A stretch of 64,000 nt of DNA. Origin: Neisseria arctica. Lineage in GTDB: Bacteria; Pseudomonadota; Gammaproteobacteria; Burkholderiales; Neisseriaceae. The stretch covers positions 1,860,001 to 1,924,000 of the forward strand of contig NZ_CP091510.1 in NCBI RefSeq assembly GCF_022870905.1, given 5' to 3'. Shown one piece after another: positions 46,740 through 62,354 of the stretch. Both the position numbers and the translations under genes were made by a program. Every line of letters begins with the position of its first letter. Positions within the stretch are counted from its first letter, which is position 1. Under the pieces are notes generated by a model. That model did not search any database and was not told the origin of the DNA. It saw only the letters and a list, made by a program, of their open reading frames with translations.

Positions 46740-48089
46740 TCAGATATTGGTTGCAAATAGGTAAGAACCAACCAATGTGATGGCTACATATACCCAGAAC
46801 ATCATGCGTTGCTTGCTGGTGCCCATGGTTACACGCTCAGGTACTTCGCGGTTTTTATCAATCTTGGTATAGAACGGCATTCCCAAGAAGAAGGCAAAGT
46901 AAATGAAGCTCAAAATTTGTGCCACAACTGTACGTACGTTGGTTGCAGGCAATGCCCCCAAAATACCCAAACCAATAAAAGATATTACAAACAATACCAG
47001 CATGGTTTTAAAGATCGGACCGCGATAGCGAACAGACTTAACCGGTGACTTATCCAACCAGGGTAACAAGGCAATCAAAACTACTGCTGCCCCCATACCC
47101 AATACGCCCCACACTTGCGTTCCAAAGAAAGAAGGAATAGCACGCAAGATTGCATAGAAAGGCGTGAAGTACCATACCGGAGCAATGTGCGCAGGCGTTT
47201 TCATCGGATCAGCCGGGTCGAAGTTAGGTGCCTCTAAGAAGTAGCCGCCACCTTCAGGAGCAAAGAACATGATTGCACAGAATACAATCAGGAACACTAC
47301 TACACCCAGAATATCTTTAACGGTGTAATAAGGATGGAAAGGAATACCATCTAAAGGAATACCATTTTCATCTTTCAATTTCTTGATTTCAACACCGTCC
47401 GGATTGTTTGAGCCGACTTCATGTAAAGCGATCAGGTGAGCCGCCACCAAACCAACCAATACCAAGGGCAGAGCAATTACGTGCAAAGCAAAGAATCGGT
47501 TCAAAGTAATATCAGAAACGTTAAAGTCACCACGAATCCACACTGACAAATCGGGGCCGATTACAGGAATGGCGGAAAACAGGTTAATAATTACCTGAGC
47601 ACCCCAGAAAGACATTTGCCCCCAAGGTAACAGATAGCCCATGAAAGCCTCTGCCATTAATGCCAAGAAAATCAGCGAGCCAAATACCCACACCAATTCA
47701 CGTGGTTTTTTGAATGAACCATAAATCAAACCACGGAACATGTGCAGATACACGACAACAAAAAACATGGATGCACCAGTGGAGTGCATATAACGGATAA
47801 TCCAGCCGCCCGATACGTCGCGCATGATGTATTCGACAGCGGTAAAAGCAGCAGGAAGATGGTATTGGTTCAGGTTACCGTCGGGTTTGTAGTTCATCGT
47901 TAGAAAGATGCCGCTAACGATTTGAATCACCAACACCAACATAGCCAATGAACCGAAGAAATACCAGAAGTTGAAGTTTTTAGGTGCGTAATATTCGGTT
48001 ACGTGCTCTTTCATCATTTTAGACAAAGGGAAACGCGCGTCCACCCAGCCTAACAATGATTTATTTTCATTATTGCTTTGGTTTGCCAT
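46740..48089 (-). CDS. petB: Cytochrome b of the bc1 complex
   Basis: 449 aa integral membrane subunit holding haems bL and bH and the quinol sites. Haem-ligand histidines sit in WIIRYMHSTGASMFF and RFFALHVIALPLVL regions; the Qo-site signature PEW appears as APVWYFTPFYAIL in this branch. Length exceeds 400 aa because of two extra C-terminal helices. Between petA and petC with 17- and 14-base gaps. Confidence 0.96.
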   Translation of the reverse strand: MANQSNNENKSLLGWVDARFPLSKMMKEHVTEYYAPKNFNFWYFFGSLAMLVLVIQIVSGIFLTMNYKPDGNLNQYHLPAAFTAVEYIMRDVSGGWIIRYMHSTGASMFFVVVYLHMFRGLIYGSFKKPRELVWVFGSLIFLALMAEAFMGYLLPWGQMSFWGAQVIINLFSAIPVIGPDLSVWIRGDFNVSDITLNRFFALHVIALPLVLVGLVAAHLIALHEVGSNNPDGVEIKKLKDENGIPLDGIPFHPYYTVKDILGVVVFLIVFCAIMFFAPEGGGYFLEAPNFDPADPMKTPAHIAPVWYFTPFYAILRAIPSFFGTQVWGVLGMGAAVVLIALLPWLDKSPVKSVRYRGPIFKTMLVLFVISFIGLGILGALPATNVRTVVAQILSFIYFAFFLGMPFYTKIDKNREVPERVTMGTSKQRMMFWVYVAITLVGSYLFATNI

Positions 48090-48106
48090 AATGGGTCCCT
48101 TTTCTT

Positions 48107-48688
48107 TTAACCTTCACCAACCAAAATAGTGGTGTCGGTCAGATATTTGTAAGGCGGAATAACCAAGTTGGTCGGTGCCGGTACGCCTTTATATACGCGG
48201 CCAGCCAAATCGAACTTGGAACCGTGGCAAGGACAGAAGAAACCACCCTTCCAGCCCGCACCCAGATCAGCAGGAGCCACATCCGGACGGAATGTGGGAG
48301 AACAGCCCAAATGAGTACAGATACCGATGGCAACGAAAATTCCCGGCTTCAAAGAGCGCAGCGGGTTTTTACAATCTGCCGGCTGGTGGTCTACTTCCGA
48401 TGTTGGATCTACCAATTCCCCATCCAAGGTTGGCAAATCTTTTTGCTGCTGCTCAGTACGATTCAGCACCCAGATCGGCTTACCTTGCCATTCTGCAGTC
48501 AGCAGTTGGCCAGCTTCAATTTTGCTGACATCGATTTCTACCGGCGCGCCCGCTGCTTTGGCTTTTTCCGATGGGAAAAAGCTGGCCACCAGCGGTGTAG
48601 CCACGCCGAGAGCGGCCACCCCACCGGCGCCGGCCGTAGCCAGCGTAAGGAAGCGGCGGCGTCCTTGATTGATTTCTTTATTATCCAT
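48107..48688 (-). CDS. petA: Rieske iron-sulfur subunit of the bc1 complex
   Basis: 193 aa. Twin-arginine signal/anchor RRRFLTLATAGAGG (positions about 10-30), flexible hinge, and the 2Fe-2S domain with CTHLGCSP and CPCHGSKFD (two Cys, two His ligands plus disulfide cysteines). A likely Tat client; tatABC is in the same window. First gene of petABC. Confidence 0.96.
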   Translation of the reverse strand: MDNKEINQGRRRFLTLATAGAGGVAALGVATPLVASFFPSEKAKAAGAPVEIDVSKIEAGQLLTAEWQGKPIWVLNRTEQQQKDLPTLDGELVDPTSEVDHQPADCKNPLRSLKPGIFVAIGICTHLGCSPTFRPDVAPADLGAGWKGGFFCPCHGSKFDLAGRVYKGVPAPTNLVIPPYKYLTDTTILVGEG

Positions 48689-48809
48689 TATTCAGTCATC
48701 CTAATTATGGGAAATACCGAGCCATTAAACGCCGTAATTCTACCTGATTTTATAGGGATACTTAAAGTATTATTTAAAATAACGTAAAGTTTTGCGACAA
48801 ACTTTGATT

Positions 48810-49559
48810 TTATGCAGGGTTTTGTTCGTCAAAAAAATCAATTTGTACACCAAACTCTTTCTCTATGGCCTCCCCCAACGCCATAATACCGTAACGTTCT
48901 GTGGCATGATGTCCCGCACTGATAAAGGCGATCCCAGTTTCATTAGCCAAATGATATTGCGCCTCAGAAATTTCTCCGGTAACAAAAACATCCACCCCCT
49001 CATTAATAGCTGTTTGGAAAAATCCTTGTGCACCGCCCGTACACCAAGCTAATTTACTAATTTTCTTCTCAACATCCCCAACAACAACCGGGATTCTACC
49101 AAGCTGCTTTTCAAGCTGTACTGCCAAATCTGCCAAAGTTTGCGATTGGTTAAGGCAGCCTATATTTAACAGATTCTGTTCGCCACACTGCCGCTCGGTT
49201 ATCCATCCCATTCGTGCTGCTAAGCGAGCATTGTTACCCAACTCGGAATGAGCATCGAGAGGAAGGTGATAGCCAACCATATTGATTTCATGTTTCAACA
49301 ATGTTGCAATTCGTTGTTTTTTCCAACCGGTAATTGTTTGCAATTCATTTTTCCAAAACATACCATGGTGTACCAAAAGCATATCCGCACCACTATCTGC
49401 AGCATATGTAATAGCAGCATGGCTGGCAGTAACAGCCGTTACAACTTTCTTAATATTTTCGGCACCCTCAACTTGCAAACCATTTGGAGCATAATCTTTG
49501 AATAGATAGGGCTGCAACATATCGTCACACCAGGCTAATAACGTTTGGCGTGTAATCAT
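48810..49559 (-). CDS. Nif3-like dinuclear metal centre protein (YbgI type)
   Basis: 249 aa (E. coli YbgI 247). Metal-binding residues in MLLVHHGMFW, HLPLDAHSELGNN and SAGHHATERYGI (HHxTE motif) are all present. The biochemical activity is not settled for the family (proposed GTP cyclohydrolase type 1-like). It is upstream of petA on the same strand, with about 120 bases between. Confidence 0.92.
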   Translation of the reverse strand: MITRQTLLAWCDDMLQPYLFKDYAPNGLQVEGAENIKKVVTAVTASHAAITYAADSGADMLLVHHGMFWKNELQTITGWKKQRIATLLKHEINMVGYHLPLDAHSELGNNARLAARMGWITERQCGEQNLLNIGCLNQSQTLADLAVQLEKQLGRIPVVVGDVEKKISKLAWCTGGAQGFFQTAINEGVDVFVTGEISEAQYHLANETGIAFISAGHHATERYGIMALGEAIEKEFGVQIDFFDEQNPA

Positions 49560-49946
49560 TAGGACTCCAATTCTCTAACTATTCAGACGGCCTGTATCAG
49601 GCCTGGGTTTAACTAAAAAGATTTAAACAAATAAAGCCGGCTTCTCAAACTATAACGGCTCTATAACAAAATTAATAATCAAATAGTGTTTTCGATATGA
49701 AAACTACATCTCGATTTGTCTGCATTAAATAATACATAGTTACCTTTCCATATAACTTGTTACAAACAATGCATAACTACGATTGTTAGAATAATTTACC
49801 AGATAGAATTTTATATCAGATATTTTATTTTTAATTTCCGTTTGCTTCTCCTACTTTTTATTATACCGAAGCCCAAATATAAAAATGCACCAAAAATAAA
49901 AGGCCGTCTGAAATATTTTCAGACGGCCTTTAATCTTTTCAATCGG
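49560..49946. other. Intergenic region with phoX terminator
   Basis: 387 bases, AT-rich, no gene. A single AG-type uptake sequence (49582-49593) and, at the right end, the terminator of phoX. Confidence 0.6.
49898..49931. terminator. Paired AG-type uptake-sequence terminator behind phoX
   Basis: AAAGGCCGTCTGAAA and TTTCAGACGGCCTTT with a 4-base loop, 15 bases past the phoX stop. Confidence 0.85.
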
Positions 49947-51929
49947 TTAACTACCGATAATTCCTCCATCATCTTTAGTAATAACAACCGTTGCTGCACG
50001 CGGCCGGCCACCTTGTGGTCCGTCCGGCCAGCTGGAAATAGCCAAAGGATTTGCCGGGTCTGTATCTCCCTCACTCGGTTCCCCCGGATGCTGGATATTG
50101 ATAAACATAGTACGGTTATCAGGTGTAAACGCGATTCCGGTAATTTCCGAACCATTCGGCCCGGTTAGGAAACGGCGGTACTCATTAGTACCCGGAATAG
50201 TTGCAACCATTTGATTATTGCCCATACCTGCATACTCTTTGGCATTTAATGTTGATGTAGAAACGTCTGTTTGAATCCACAGCACACCACGATTATCAAA
50301 AGCCAATCCGTCAGGGCTACCGAAATCATCACCATTAATATTGCCTTGATGTTCTGCTTTTACAGCATTTTTGTTACCAGCCAATACCAAGATATCCCAT
50401 TTAAAGGTAACTTGTGTACCATCACCATTACTTTCCTGCCAGTGGATAATATGTCCGAAACGGTTATCGTTGCGAGGATTGGCGGCATCGGCTGAAGGCT
50501 TACCTGCTTGCCCACGCTGATTATTATTGGTAAGGGTACAATAAATGCTGCCTGAAATAAACGGATCTGCCGTAATCCATTCAGGGCGGTCCATTTTGGT
50601 CGCACCTAGCATATCAGCGGCCATACGGGTTTTTACTAATACTTCACCTTGGTCTTCAAACCCGTTTTCGACAGTCAAGCCGTTTTGTCCGTGTATCAAA
50701 GGTAACCAATCCCCGCTTCCATCCTCATTAAATCGTGCAACATAAAGGATTCCCTCTTCCAGCAAACGCATATTCGCAGCGCGATTATTTGGTTGGTATT
50801 TATTTTTTGATACAAATTTATAGATATACTCAAACCGTTGGTCGTCTCCCATGTAAACAGCCAGCTGCCCGTTCGGCGTTACAGTAACCTTAGCACCTTC
50901 ATGTTTGAAACGCCCCAGCGAAGTATGTTTACGCGGAGTCGATTTAGGGTCAAACGGATCAATTTCCACAATCCAGCCAAAACGGTTAGGCTCATTGGGG
51001 TTTTTCTCACTATTAAAACGATCGTCTACTTCGCTCCATCGGTAACTATCATCATTTTGGCCGATACCATAACGCTTTTCCAAAGGTGTAATCTTGCCAC
51101 TCGGATTCGTAAAAATATCACTCCAGTTTTCCTCGCACGTTAGATATGTTCCCCAAGGAGTATAGCCGTTGGCACAGTTCTGCATCGTTCCAAGAATACG
51201 CTCACCTCGTGAATCAGCGTGCGTTTTCATCAAACGGTGACCTCTGGCTGGCCCGGTAACACCCATAGGAGTATGCGGCGTAATCCGACGCGCATAACGA
51301 GACGGACGGACAACATCCCAACCTCTAGCACCTTTTTTTACCTCTATTACCGAAACGCCCATCGCATTTTGACTTTTACGCGCTTTGTTTAAATCCCAAT
51401 TGGCCGTACCATCTTTGAATAACAAACCATTATCAACATATTCATGATTCATGGCCAGCAAACCGTGATTACTGCTTTCCGAACCTAACGGTAAAGGAAA
51501 AAAAGCCATACCGTCATGATGCATACCAGCCTGTAATGCTTGCTCTTGTGTAGTGTTAGAAGCATCTGTTTTAAATACCGGCATTTTCCCTGGAATACCG
51601 ACCGGATCCCCCCACTTATAAAATGCACGAGCCGTATATCCTTTCGGTACAATCACTTGATCTTGAGTTGAAAATGGCACTGAATGAAAATTCAGCTTTT
51701 TTGCCCGTTGCATCCTACTTTCCAATACGGCTGCTTGTGTAGAACTATGGCCACCGAATAAACCCAATGGCAAAACGGCTGCCACTCCCAGCGCACTACT
51801 ACTCTGCAATATGCTACGACGTGATACATGCACATTCATTACATGTGAAAATGCAGTATTACTACTTTCATTACTAATCTCATCGGCATGGCTGTTTTTA
51901 ATCAGATGATTTTTTAGAGGTCGGCCCAT
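49947..51929 (-). CDS. phoX: PhoX-family alkaline phosphatase (DUF839), Tat-exported
   Basis: 660 aa. A Tat signal with the motif SRRSILQSSSALGVAA starts around residue 36, preceded by an unusually long n-region. The body shows PhoX blocks: TCEENWSDIF, GRFKHEGAKV, VYMGDDQRFEYIYKFVS, FGSPDGLAFDNRGVLWIQTD and GPNGSEITGIAFTPD, rich in acidic metal ligands (Ca/Fe cofactor in PhoX). Releases phosphate from organic esters in the periplasm. A clear TatABC client. No Pho box was recognised upstream. Monocistronic. Confidence 0.9.
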   Translation of the reverse strand: MGRPLKNHLIKNSHADEISNESSNTAFSHVMNVHVSRRSILQSSSALGVAAVLPLGLFGGHSSTQAAVLESRMQRAKKLNFHSVPFSTQDQVIVPKGYTARAFYKWGDPVGIPGKMPVFKTDASNTTQEQALQAGMHHDGMAFFPLPLGSESSNHGLLAMNHEYVDNGLLFKDGTANWDLNKARKSQNAMGVSVIEVKKGARGWDVVRPSRYARRITPHTPMGVTGPARGHRLMKTHADSRGERILGTMQNCANGYTPWGTYLTCEENWSDIFTNPSGKITPLEKRYGIGQNDDSYRWSEVDDRFNSEKNPNEPNRFGWIVEIDPFDPKSTPRKHTSLGRFKHEGAKVTVTPNGQLAVYMGDDQRFEYIYKFVSKNKYQPNNRAANMRLLEEGILYVARFNEDGSGDWLPLIHGQNGLTVENGFEDQGEVLVKTRMAADMLGATKMDRPEWITADPFISGSIYCTLTNNNQRGQAGKPSADAANPRNDNRFGHIIHWQESNGDGTQVTFKWDILVLAGNKNAVKAEHQGNINGDDFGSPDGLAFDNRGVLWIQTDVSTSTLNAKEYAGMGNNQMVATIPGTNEYRRFLTGPNGSEITGIAFTPDNRTMFINIQHPGEPSEGDTDPANPLAISSWPDGPQGGRPRAATVVITKDDGGIIGS

Positions 51930-52215
51930 GATTTTGTCCTTTTAAATTGAGTTTTTACTTAAAATATAAAACATAGTAAGCATAACTTCTTAAAATGACA
52001 TTTTTATGTGCGTTTGATGACACTTCAATTACAGCCACTACAGGATATCAGCTTCATATTTAAATGTTTTATCAAATCCTGATTAATTTAATGCGAAAGT
52101 AGTTCTCAGTATTCCTTACCATTGAATGACAAGAAGCTAATGCAATAAATACATTGATTTTCTTAAACCCTAACCAAACTTTATATGTTGATACATTTAA
52201 GAATCAAAAAATAAA
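51930..52215. other. Intergenic region phoX-groEL
   Basis: 286 bases to the groEL terminator, AT-rich, no gene. Contains the phoX promoter region; the elements are not clear enough to place. Confidence 0.5.
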
Positions 52216-52245
52216 AAAGCCCGCAAACAGTGTTTGCAGGCTTTA
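52216..52245 (-). terminator. Intrinsic terminator of groESL
   Basis: AAAGCCCGCAAACA and TGTTTGCAGGCTTT (one wobble) with an A6 run on the left as U-tail. A single uptake sequence (52261-52272) lies between it and groEL and touches the groEL stop codon. Confidence 0.85.
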
Positions 52246-52271
52246 AACTTGTGGGTACTTTTCAGACGGCC

Positions 52272-53969
<1,698 letters not shown>

Positions 53970-54005
53970 TTAGATGGCGCCTTTTGTTCATATTAAAACA
54001 ACAGA

Positions 54006-54293
54006 TTACTCTACAATGCCAAAGATATCTTCCTCGCGCATTACCAATAGTTCTTCACCATCAGCTTTAACAGTTTGACCGCTGTATTTTCCAAAAATTA
54101 CTTTGTCGCCAACTTTAACATCTAAAGAACGACGCTGGCCGTCTTTACCAACTTTACCTGCGCCTACGGCGATTACCTCACCCATATCTGGTTTTTCAGC
54201 AGCAGCTCCCGGCAATACAATACCTGAGGCAGTTTTTTCTTCAGCTTCCAAGCGTTTAACAACTACACGGTCATGTAAAGGACGAATGGTCAT
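54006..54293 (-). CDS. groES: 10 kDa co-chaperonin GroES
   Basis: 95 aa. [20 protein letters not shown] at the start, the mobile loop [13 protein letters not shown], and [23 protein letters not shown] near the end. The ATG at 54293 is the family start; the frame runs on to 54347. Precedes groEL by 87 bases. Confidence 0.98.
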   Translation of the reverse strand: MTIRPLHDRVVVKRLEAEEKTASGIVLPGAAAEKPDMGEVIAVGAGKVGKDGQRRSLDVKVGDKVIFGKYSGQTVKADGEELLVMREEDIFGIVE

Positions 54294-54402
54294 GTGTATG
54301 CTCCGATAAAATATAACAATACCTGCAAAGGCAGATGTTTCAAACAAAATCAGTATTTGTACTCTAACAGTAAATACAAATACCGGATTTCAATACTTAC
54401 CT

Positions 54403-54430
54403 AAATAAGGGTGAATACAACAAATTCAAG
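54403..54430 (-). promoter_or_regulatory. Candidate sigma-32 promoter of groESL
   Basis: On the minus strand CTTGAAT, 12-base spacer, CCCTTATTT. Spacing equals that of the E. coli groE heat-shock promoter (CTTGAAG-12-CCCCATTT) but the -10 matches only partly. No CIRCE operator was seen. Predicted 5' UTR about 100 bases. Confidence 0.45.
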
Positions 54431-54558
54431 TAATTTTCAAAATTATTTTGTACTCATAAAAATAATCAAAGTTAGTCAAATTGTGGTTATATTTAAATAC
54501 TTAGAATTAGTAACCTGCAAAAATAAAAATTTTCATATACTACAAATATCTTACATGA

Positions 54559-54948
54559 TCTGGTGGTGGCGGTCGTCCATTGATAGTCAGCTACACCACC
54601 AGTCCTGCGGCGGAGGTTTTCTTCAGCAAGGGCCGATACAGGGTTCCGCCGACAGGGAACCTGCTACTCAAAGGAGGCGTTTACCGTCAGGTAGAAGGCG
54701 CGGCGGTATTAAGAGGAGCGGCCCAACCGGCACTGGCCGGCAAGCTGGTGGCCTTTCTACAGGCCCCCGAGGCGCAACAGGCGCTACCCGCCGAAATGTG
54801 GGTCTACCCAGCCATCAAAGGCACCCGCCTTCCTCTCGCCTTTAGCTTTGCAGAGCCGCCGCCGGAGCACAGTACGCCCGGTTACAGCACCATCACCCGC
54901 AAACAACAGCAGTGGGTCAACCGCTGGATACGCACGGTTTTGCGCTAA
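54559..54948 (+). pseudogene. thiB: 3' fragment of a thiamine ABC transporter substrate-binding protein gene
   Basis: About 128 codons corresponding to the C-terminal third of ThiB/TbpA: GGGRPLIVSYTTSPAAEVFF, PPTGNLLLKGGVYRQVEGAAV, AGKLVAFLQAPEAQQALP and MWVYPAIKGTRLPLAF. The normal protein is about 330 aa with a signal peptide; neither the signal nor the first two domains are here. In frame, a TGA lies at 54556-54558, and base composition changes sharply there from AT-rich to GC-rich, which marks the break. Its own terminator (54978-55017) is retained. No ThiP or ThiQ gene is adjacent. The remaining frame is undamaged, so the truncation may be recent. Confidence 0.8.
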
Positions 54949-54977
54949 AGCTAAGTATGCAGGACCGAAGCAAAGCC

Positions 54978-55017
54978 AAACAGCCGTACAATCCCCATAG
55001 ATTGTACGGCTGTTTTT
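54978..55017 (+). terminator. Intrinsic terminator of the thiB fragment
   Basis: AACAGCCGTACAAT and ATTGTACGGCTGTT with an 8-base loop and T5 tail. Confidence 0.85.
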
Positions 55018-55074
55018 AGAAATCAGTATTTTTTAGTTTGTTTACTTGTTAGTTTGCTTTTCAAGAAGCAAATT

Positions 55075-55101
55075 AAAAGCCCCGGCTTTACCGGGGCTTT
55101 T
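55075..55101 (-). terminator. Intrinsic terminator of the rRNA operon
   Basis: AAAAGCCCCGG and CCGGGGCTTTT with a 5-base loop, just behind 5S on the minus strand. Confidence 0.85.
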
Positions 55102-55111
55102 AGGAATGGGT

Positions 55112-55224
55112 GTCTGGCAGTGACCTACTTTCACATGGGAATCCACACTATCATCGGCGCTGAGTCGTTTCACGGTCCTGTTCGGGATGGGAAGGCGTGG
55201 GACCAACTCGCTATGGCCGCCAGA
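55112..55224 (-). rRNA. rrf: 5S ribosomal RNA
   Basis: Minus-strand sequence starts TCTGGCGGCCATAGCG and ends in GGTCACTGCCAGA; the two ends pair as helix I. Internal blocks CCATCCCGAACAGG and GAAACGACTCAGCG-like are typical. Ends are accurate to a few bases. Confidence 0.93.
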
Positions 55225-55362
55225 CTTAAACTGTCAAATTGATAAAGCCGTTATGGAAGGTTTATTCCACTTATTTATTATTTAATCAACGGTGATGGTA
55301 TCTTTATAATCAAGACTTACATAAGCTTTTTCATTTCGGGCAAAGCCCTTCAAATGATAGAG

Positions 55363-58247
<2,885 letters not shown>

Positions 58248-58715
58248 CTCTATCATTTCAAGAACCTTTTTGACTTCGCCTTCATCCCGTTGACTAGGCA
58301 ATCCGGCTTAAGGCACTTACTTTGATAAAGCTTACTGCTTGTTGTGTACCGATCCTGCCTTTTGTTTTTCAGGACCGGTTGATACAATCATCACCCAAAT
58401 ACTGTGATCGAATTGCTTATTAAATACTCAGCAAGGCTTTTCTTTAAAGTTTGAAAAAAAGCAGTTGCAACCGCTTCTTTCCCAATCCGACCAACATTGT
58501 CTTTGTTTGTTGATTTCGGCTTTCCAATTTGTTAAAGATCGATGCGCTTTCCAAGCAACTTCTTACATATGCAATACAACATATGCCAGCCGCTGGCTTA
58601 CTTCGCAAATCAAAATGAGCTGGCCATTATAACAGCCAACTTCTGAAAGTCAACTAAAAAGAAGCTTTTTCGCGCTTCTTCACTTCAACTTTCTTTCGCT
58701 TTGATTTGCAAAGTA

Positions 58716-58791
58716 TGGTGGAGGCAAACGGGATCGAACCGATGACCCCCTGCTTGCAAAGCAGGTGCTCTACCAACTGAGCTATGCCCCC
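58716..58791 (-). tRNA. tRNA-Ala (anticodon TGC)
   Basis: 76 nt in the 16S-23S spacer. Minus-strand GGGGGCATAGCTCAGTTGG start, anticodon loop TTTGCAA, GGTTCGATCCC T-arm, encoded CCA. Confidence 0.96.
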
Positions 58792-58855
58792 AGTATCGGG
58801 TATCCTGGCCCTTCGCTTTCCAAATCCGCTACCGGACTCTTCTGCTTCATGCGTT

Positions 58856-58932
<77 letters not shown>

Positions 58933-59010
58933 AAGGCCTTGTTTACTTCCTTTGCATCTCTAATTCCACAGCTTACCGATAAGTGTGAATGCCTTAAACC
59001 TCTTCTTCTC

Positions 59011-60553
<1,543 letters not shown>

Positions 60554-60677
60554 CAATCTCTAACTTTTTAACTTCTGGTCTGCTTCAAAGAAACTGACAA
60601 AGCGTAGATAATCTACATCTTGTCTGTTTTTGTCGCAGTGTGAGGCCCAAGGCACTCACACTTATCGGTAATCTGTT

Positions 60678-60689
60678 TGTTAAAGAGCA
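60678..60689 (-). promoter_or_regulatory. boxA antitermination element of the rRNA leader
   Basis: Minus strand reads TGCTCTTTAACA, identical to the E. coli rrn boxA that loads NusB/S10. It lies at the very start of the predicted leader. Confidence 0.85.
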
Positions 60690-60697
60690 AGACCGAA

Positions 60698-60727
60698 ATT
60701 ATAAACCACCAAAATTTTATCTGTCAA
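60698..60727 (-). promoter_or_regulatory. rRNA operon promoter
   Basis: On the minus strand TTGACA (60727-60722), 18-base spacer, TATAAT (60703-60698): both hexamers are perfect consensus. AT-rich sequence upstream could act as an UP element. I see only this one promoter. Confidence 0.85.
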
Positions 60728-61307
60728 GACTAAAAGCAACCAATCCGTTTACTCAAAATCCCAACCGTGGTACAATCTACAGTCAGTTTTATTCACCGCC
60801 TCAGCAGCGAAGAACCGAACTATACACAACCCAAACAAAATCCGTCAACCCCCAAAACAAAAAATCCCCCAGAAAAAATTGCACCCATCTGTTTTACAAC
60901 AGAATTTTTTATAACTAAAAATAGACAAAACAGTACATATCCAACAGCAAACACTACAAAAGCATTCAATCTTCTTAATTTCGCAAACTCCCGAAATAAT
61001 CAAATAATCGCGCGACACCAACTAGTAAACTTTATTCGCATGATACAAGCTTGCCTACGACGCTTTACTGCATTGCGTTTATTTTTTTATTTTTTAATGT
61101 GCATCTTGATAGAACGCATCTAAACAAACTTAACAGATGAATTGTTTTCAGACGGCCCAACTCGTATAAGCCTTTGCTACAATAGCAAACTGATATGTTT
61201 CTTAGTAAGGCCCGTTTTAAGACACTTAAACAATAACCCCAAACTCATGTGTTTTTGGTATGATTAATTCTTTAAAACAATTCTTATCGTGTATTTAGGC
61301 GGTGACC
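60728..61307. other. Gene-free region between the rRNA promoter and thrB
   Basis: About 580 bases. An ORF of 118 codons (60767-61123) is compositionally odd (Asn/Thr/Pro-rich, then Phe/Leu-rich) and has no support. One uptake core followed by CC (61147-61156). Holds the rrn upstream region and the divergent thrB promoter, which I could not place. Confidence 0.55.
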
Positions 61308-62249
61308 ATGTCAGTATATACAAGCATCTCAGACCAAGAGATGCATGATTTTTTACAAGCTTACAATATTGGCAAATTTCTCTCACTACAAGGCATTGCA
61401 CAAGGCATTACCAACAGTAACTATTTTATCAATACCAGCCAAGGCCGCTTTGTACTCACTGTATTTGAAGCACTAACACAAGCAGAACTACCATTTTTCT
61501 TAAAACTAAAACAACACTTAAGCCAAAATGGTGTAGCCTGCCCCACCCCAATCCCTCAAAAAAATAATAAGCTAGAAGCAACACTAGCCAACAAACCCGC
61601 ATGCATCGTCAGCTGTCTGAATGGAACCGATGCGAGCTGGCCAACCACCCAACAATGCTTCAATACAGGGAAAATGCTTGCGAAAATGCATATAGCCGGA
61701 CAAGATTTTCCTCTGCATATGGAAAACCCACGCTACTTATCATGGTGGCACGAGGCTTCAAAAAAACTATTTCCTCTATTAAACAAAGAAGATTCAATAC
61801 TGCTTAAAACTACAATAGCCAATATTGATAAATATCCTACAGAACACCTACCCAATGGAATTATTCATGCAGACTTATTTAAAGATAATGTCTTATTACA
61901 AGGAGATGAAGTTTCCGGATTCATTGACTTCTATTACGCCTGCAACGGAAGCTTCATATACGATATAGCCATTGCAATCAATGACTGGGCACGAAATTCC
62001 AACAACATCCTAGATAACAGTCTAGAGCAAGCCTTTCTAAGTGGGTACGAGGAAATTCGACCGCTAACGGAATCAGAGCGCTTATACTACCCAATTGCAA
62101 AACGTGCAGGCTGCTTACGATTCTGGGTATCTCGCCTTCTAGATTTTCACTTTCCCCAAGAAGGAGAAATGACGTTTATTAAAGACCCAAATATATTTAG
62201 GGATTTATTACTAAGCTTCAACCAACACCAAACTCAAATATATATTTAA
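61308..62249 (+). CDS. thrB: Homoserine kinase, ThrB type II (APH-like fold)
   Basis: Phosphorylates homoserine in threonine synthesis. About 313 aa of the phosphotransferase/choline-kinase-like fold, not the GHMP kinase type of E. coli. [14 protein letters not shown] at the start, [14 protein letters not shown] (Brenner-type HxDxxxxN catalytic loop) and GFIDFYYAC (DFG-like metal site). ATG at 61308 with GGCGG upstream; a GTG two codons earlier (61302) is possible. Convergent with rpmA. Confidence 0.94.
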   Translation: MSVYTSISDQEMHDFLQAYNIGKFLSLQGIAQGITNSNYFINTSQGRFVLTVFEALTQAELPFFLKLKQHLSQNGVACPTPIPQKNNKLEATLANKPACIVSCLNGTDASWPTTQQCFNTGKMLAKMHIAGQDFPLHMENPRYLSWWHEASKKLFPLLNKEDSILLKTTIANIDKYPTEHLPNGIIHADLFKDNVLLQGDEVSGFIDFYYACNGSFIYDIAIAINDWARNSNNILDNSLEQAFLSGYEEIRPLTESERLYYPIAKRAGCLRFWVSRLLDFHFPQEGEMTFIKDPNIFRDLLLSFNQHQTQIYI

Positions 62250-62297
62250 TGACTAGACTCCAAATTTAAAGCATTTTAGATCATATTTAACCATAAA

Positions 62298-62322
62298 CTA
62301 AAGCCCCGAAAGACGGGGCTTT
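62298..62322. terminator. Bidirectional terminator thrB/rpmA
   Basis: AAAGCCCCG and CGGGGCTTT with a 5-base loop, between convergent genes. Confidence 0.85.
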
Positions 62323-62354
62323 AGCTACATCAAAAAGCTTAATGAAAAAACAAC

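Noticed and set aside
48224..48787. 187-codon plus-strand ORF opposite the Rieske gene
   Set aside because: Antisense shadow of petA, whose Fe-S motifs are unambiguous.
54411..54845. 144-codon ORF overlapping the thiB fragment
   Set aside because: Different frame from the recognisable ThiB sequence; its second half is only Arg/Gly/Ser-rich shadow.
60767..61123. 118-codon ORF upstream of the rRNA promoter
   Set aside because: Starts at a GTG without a ribosome site and has a composition expected from AT-rich non-coding DNA.
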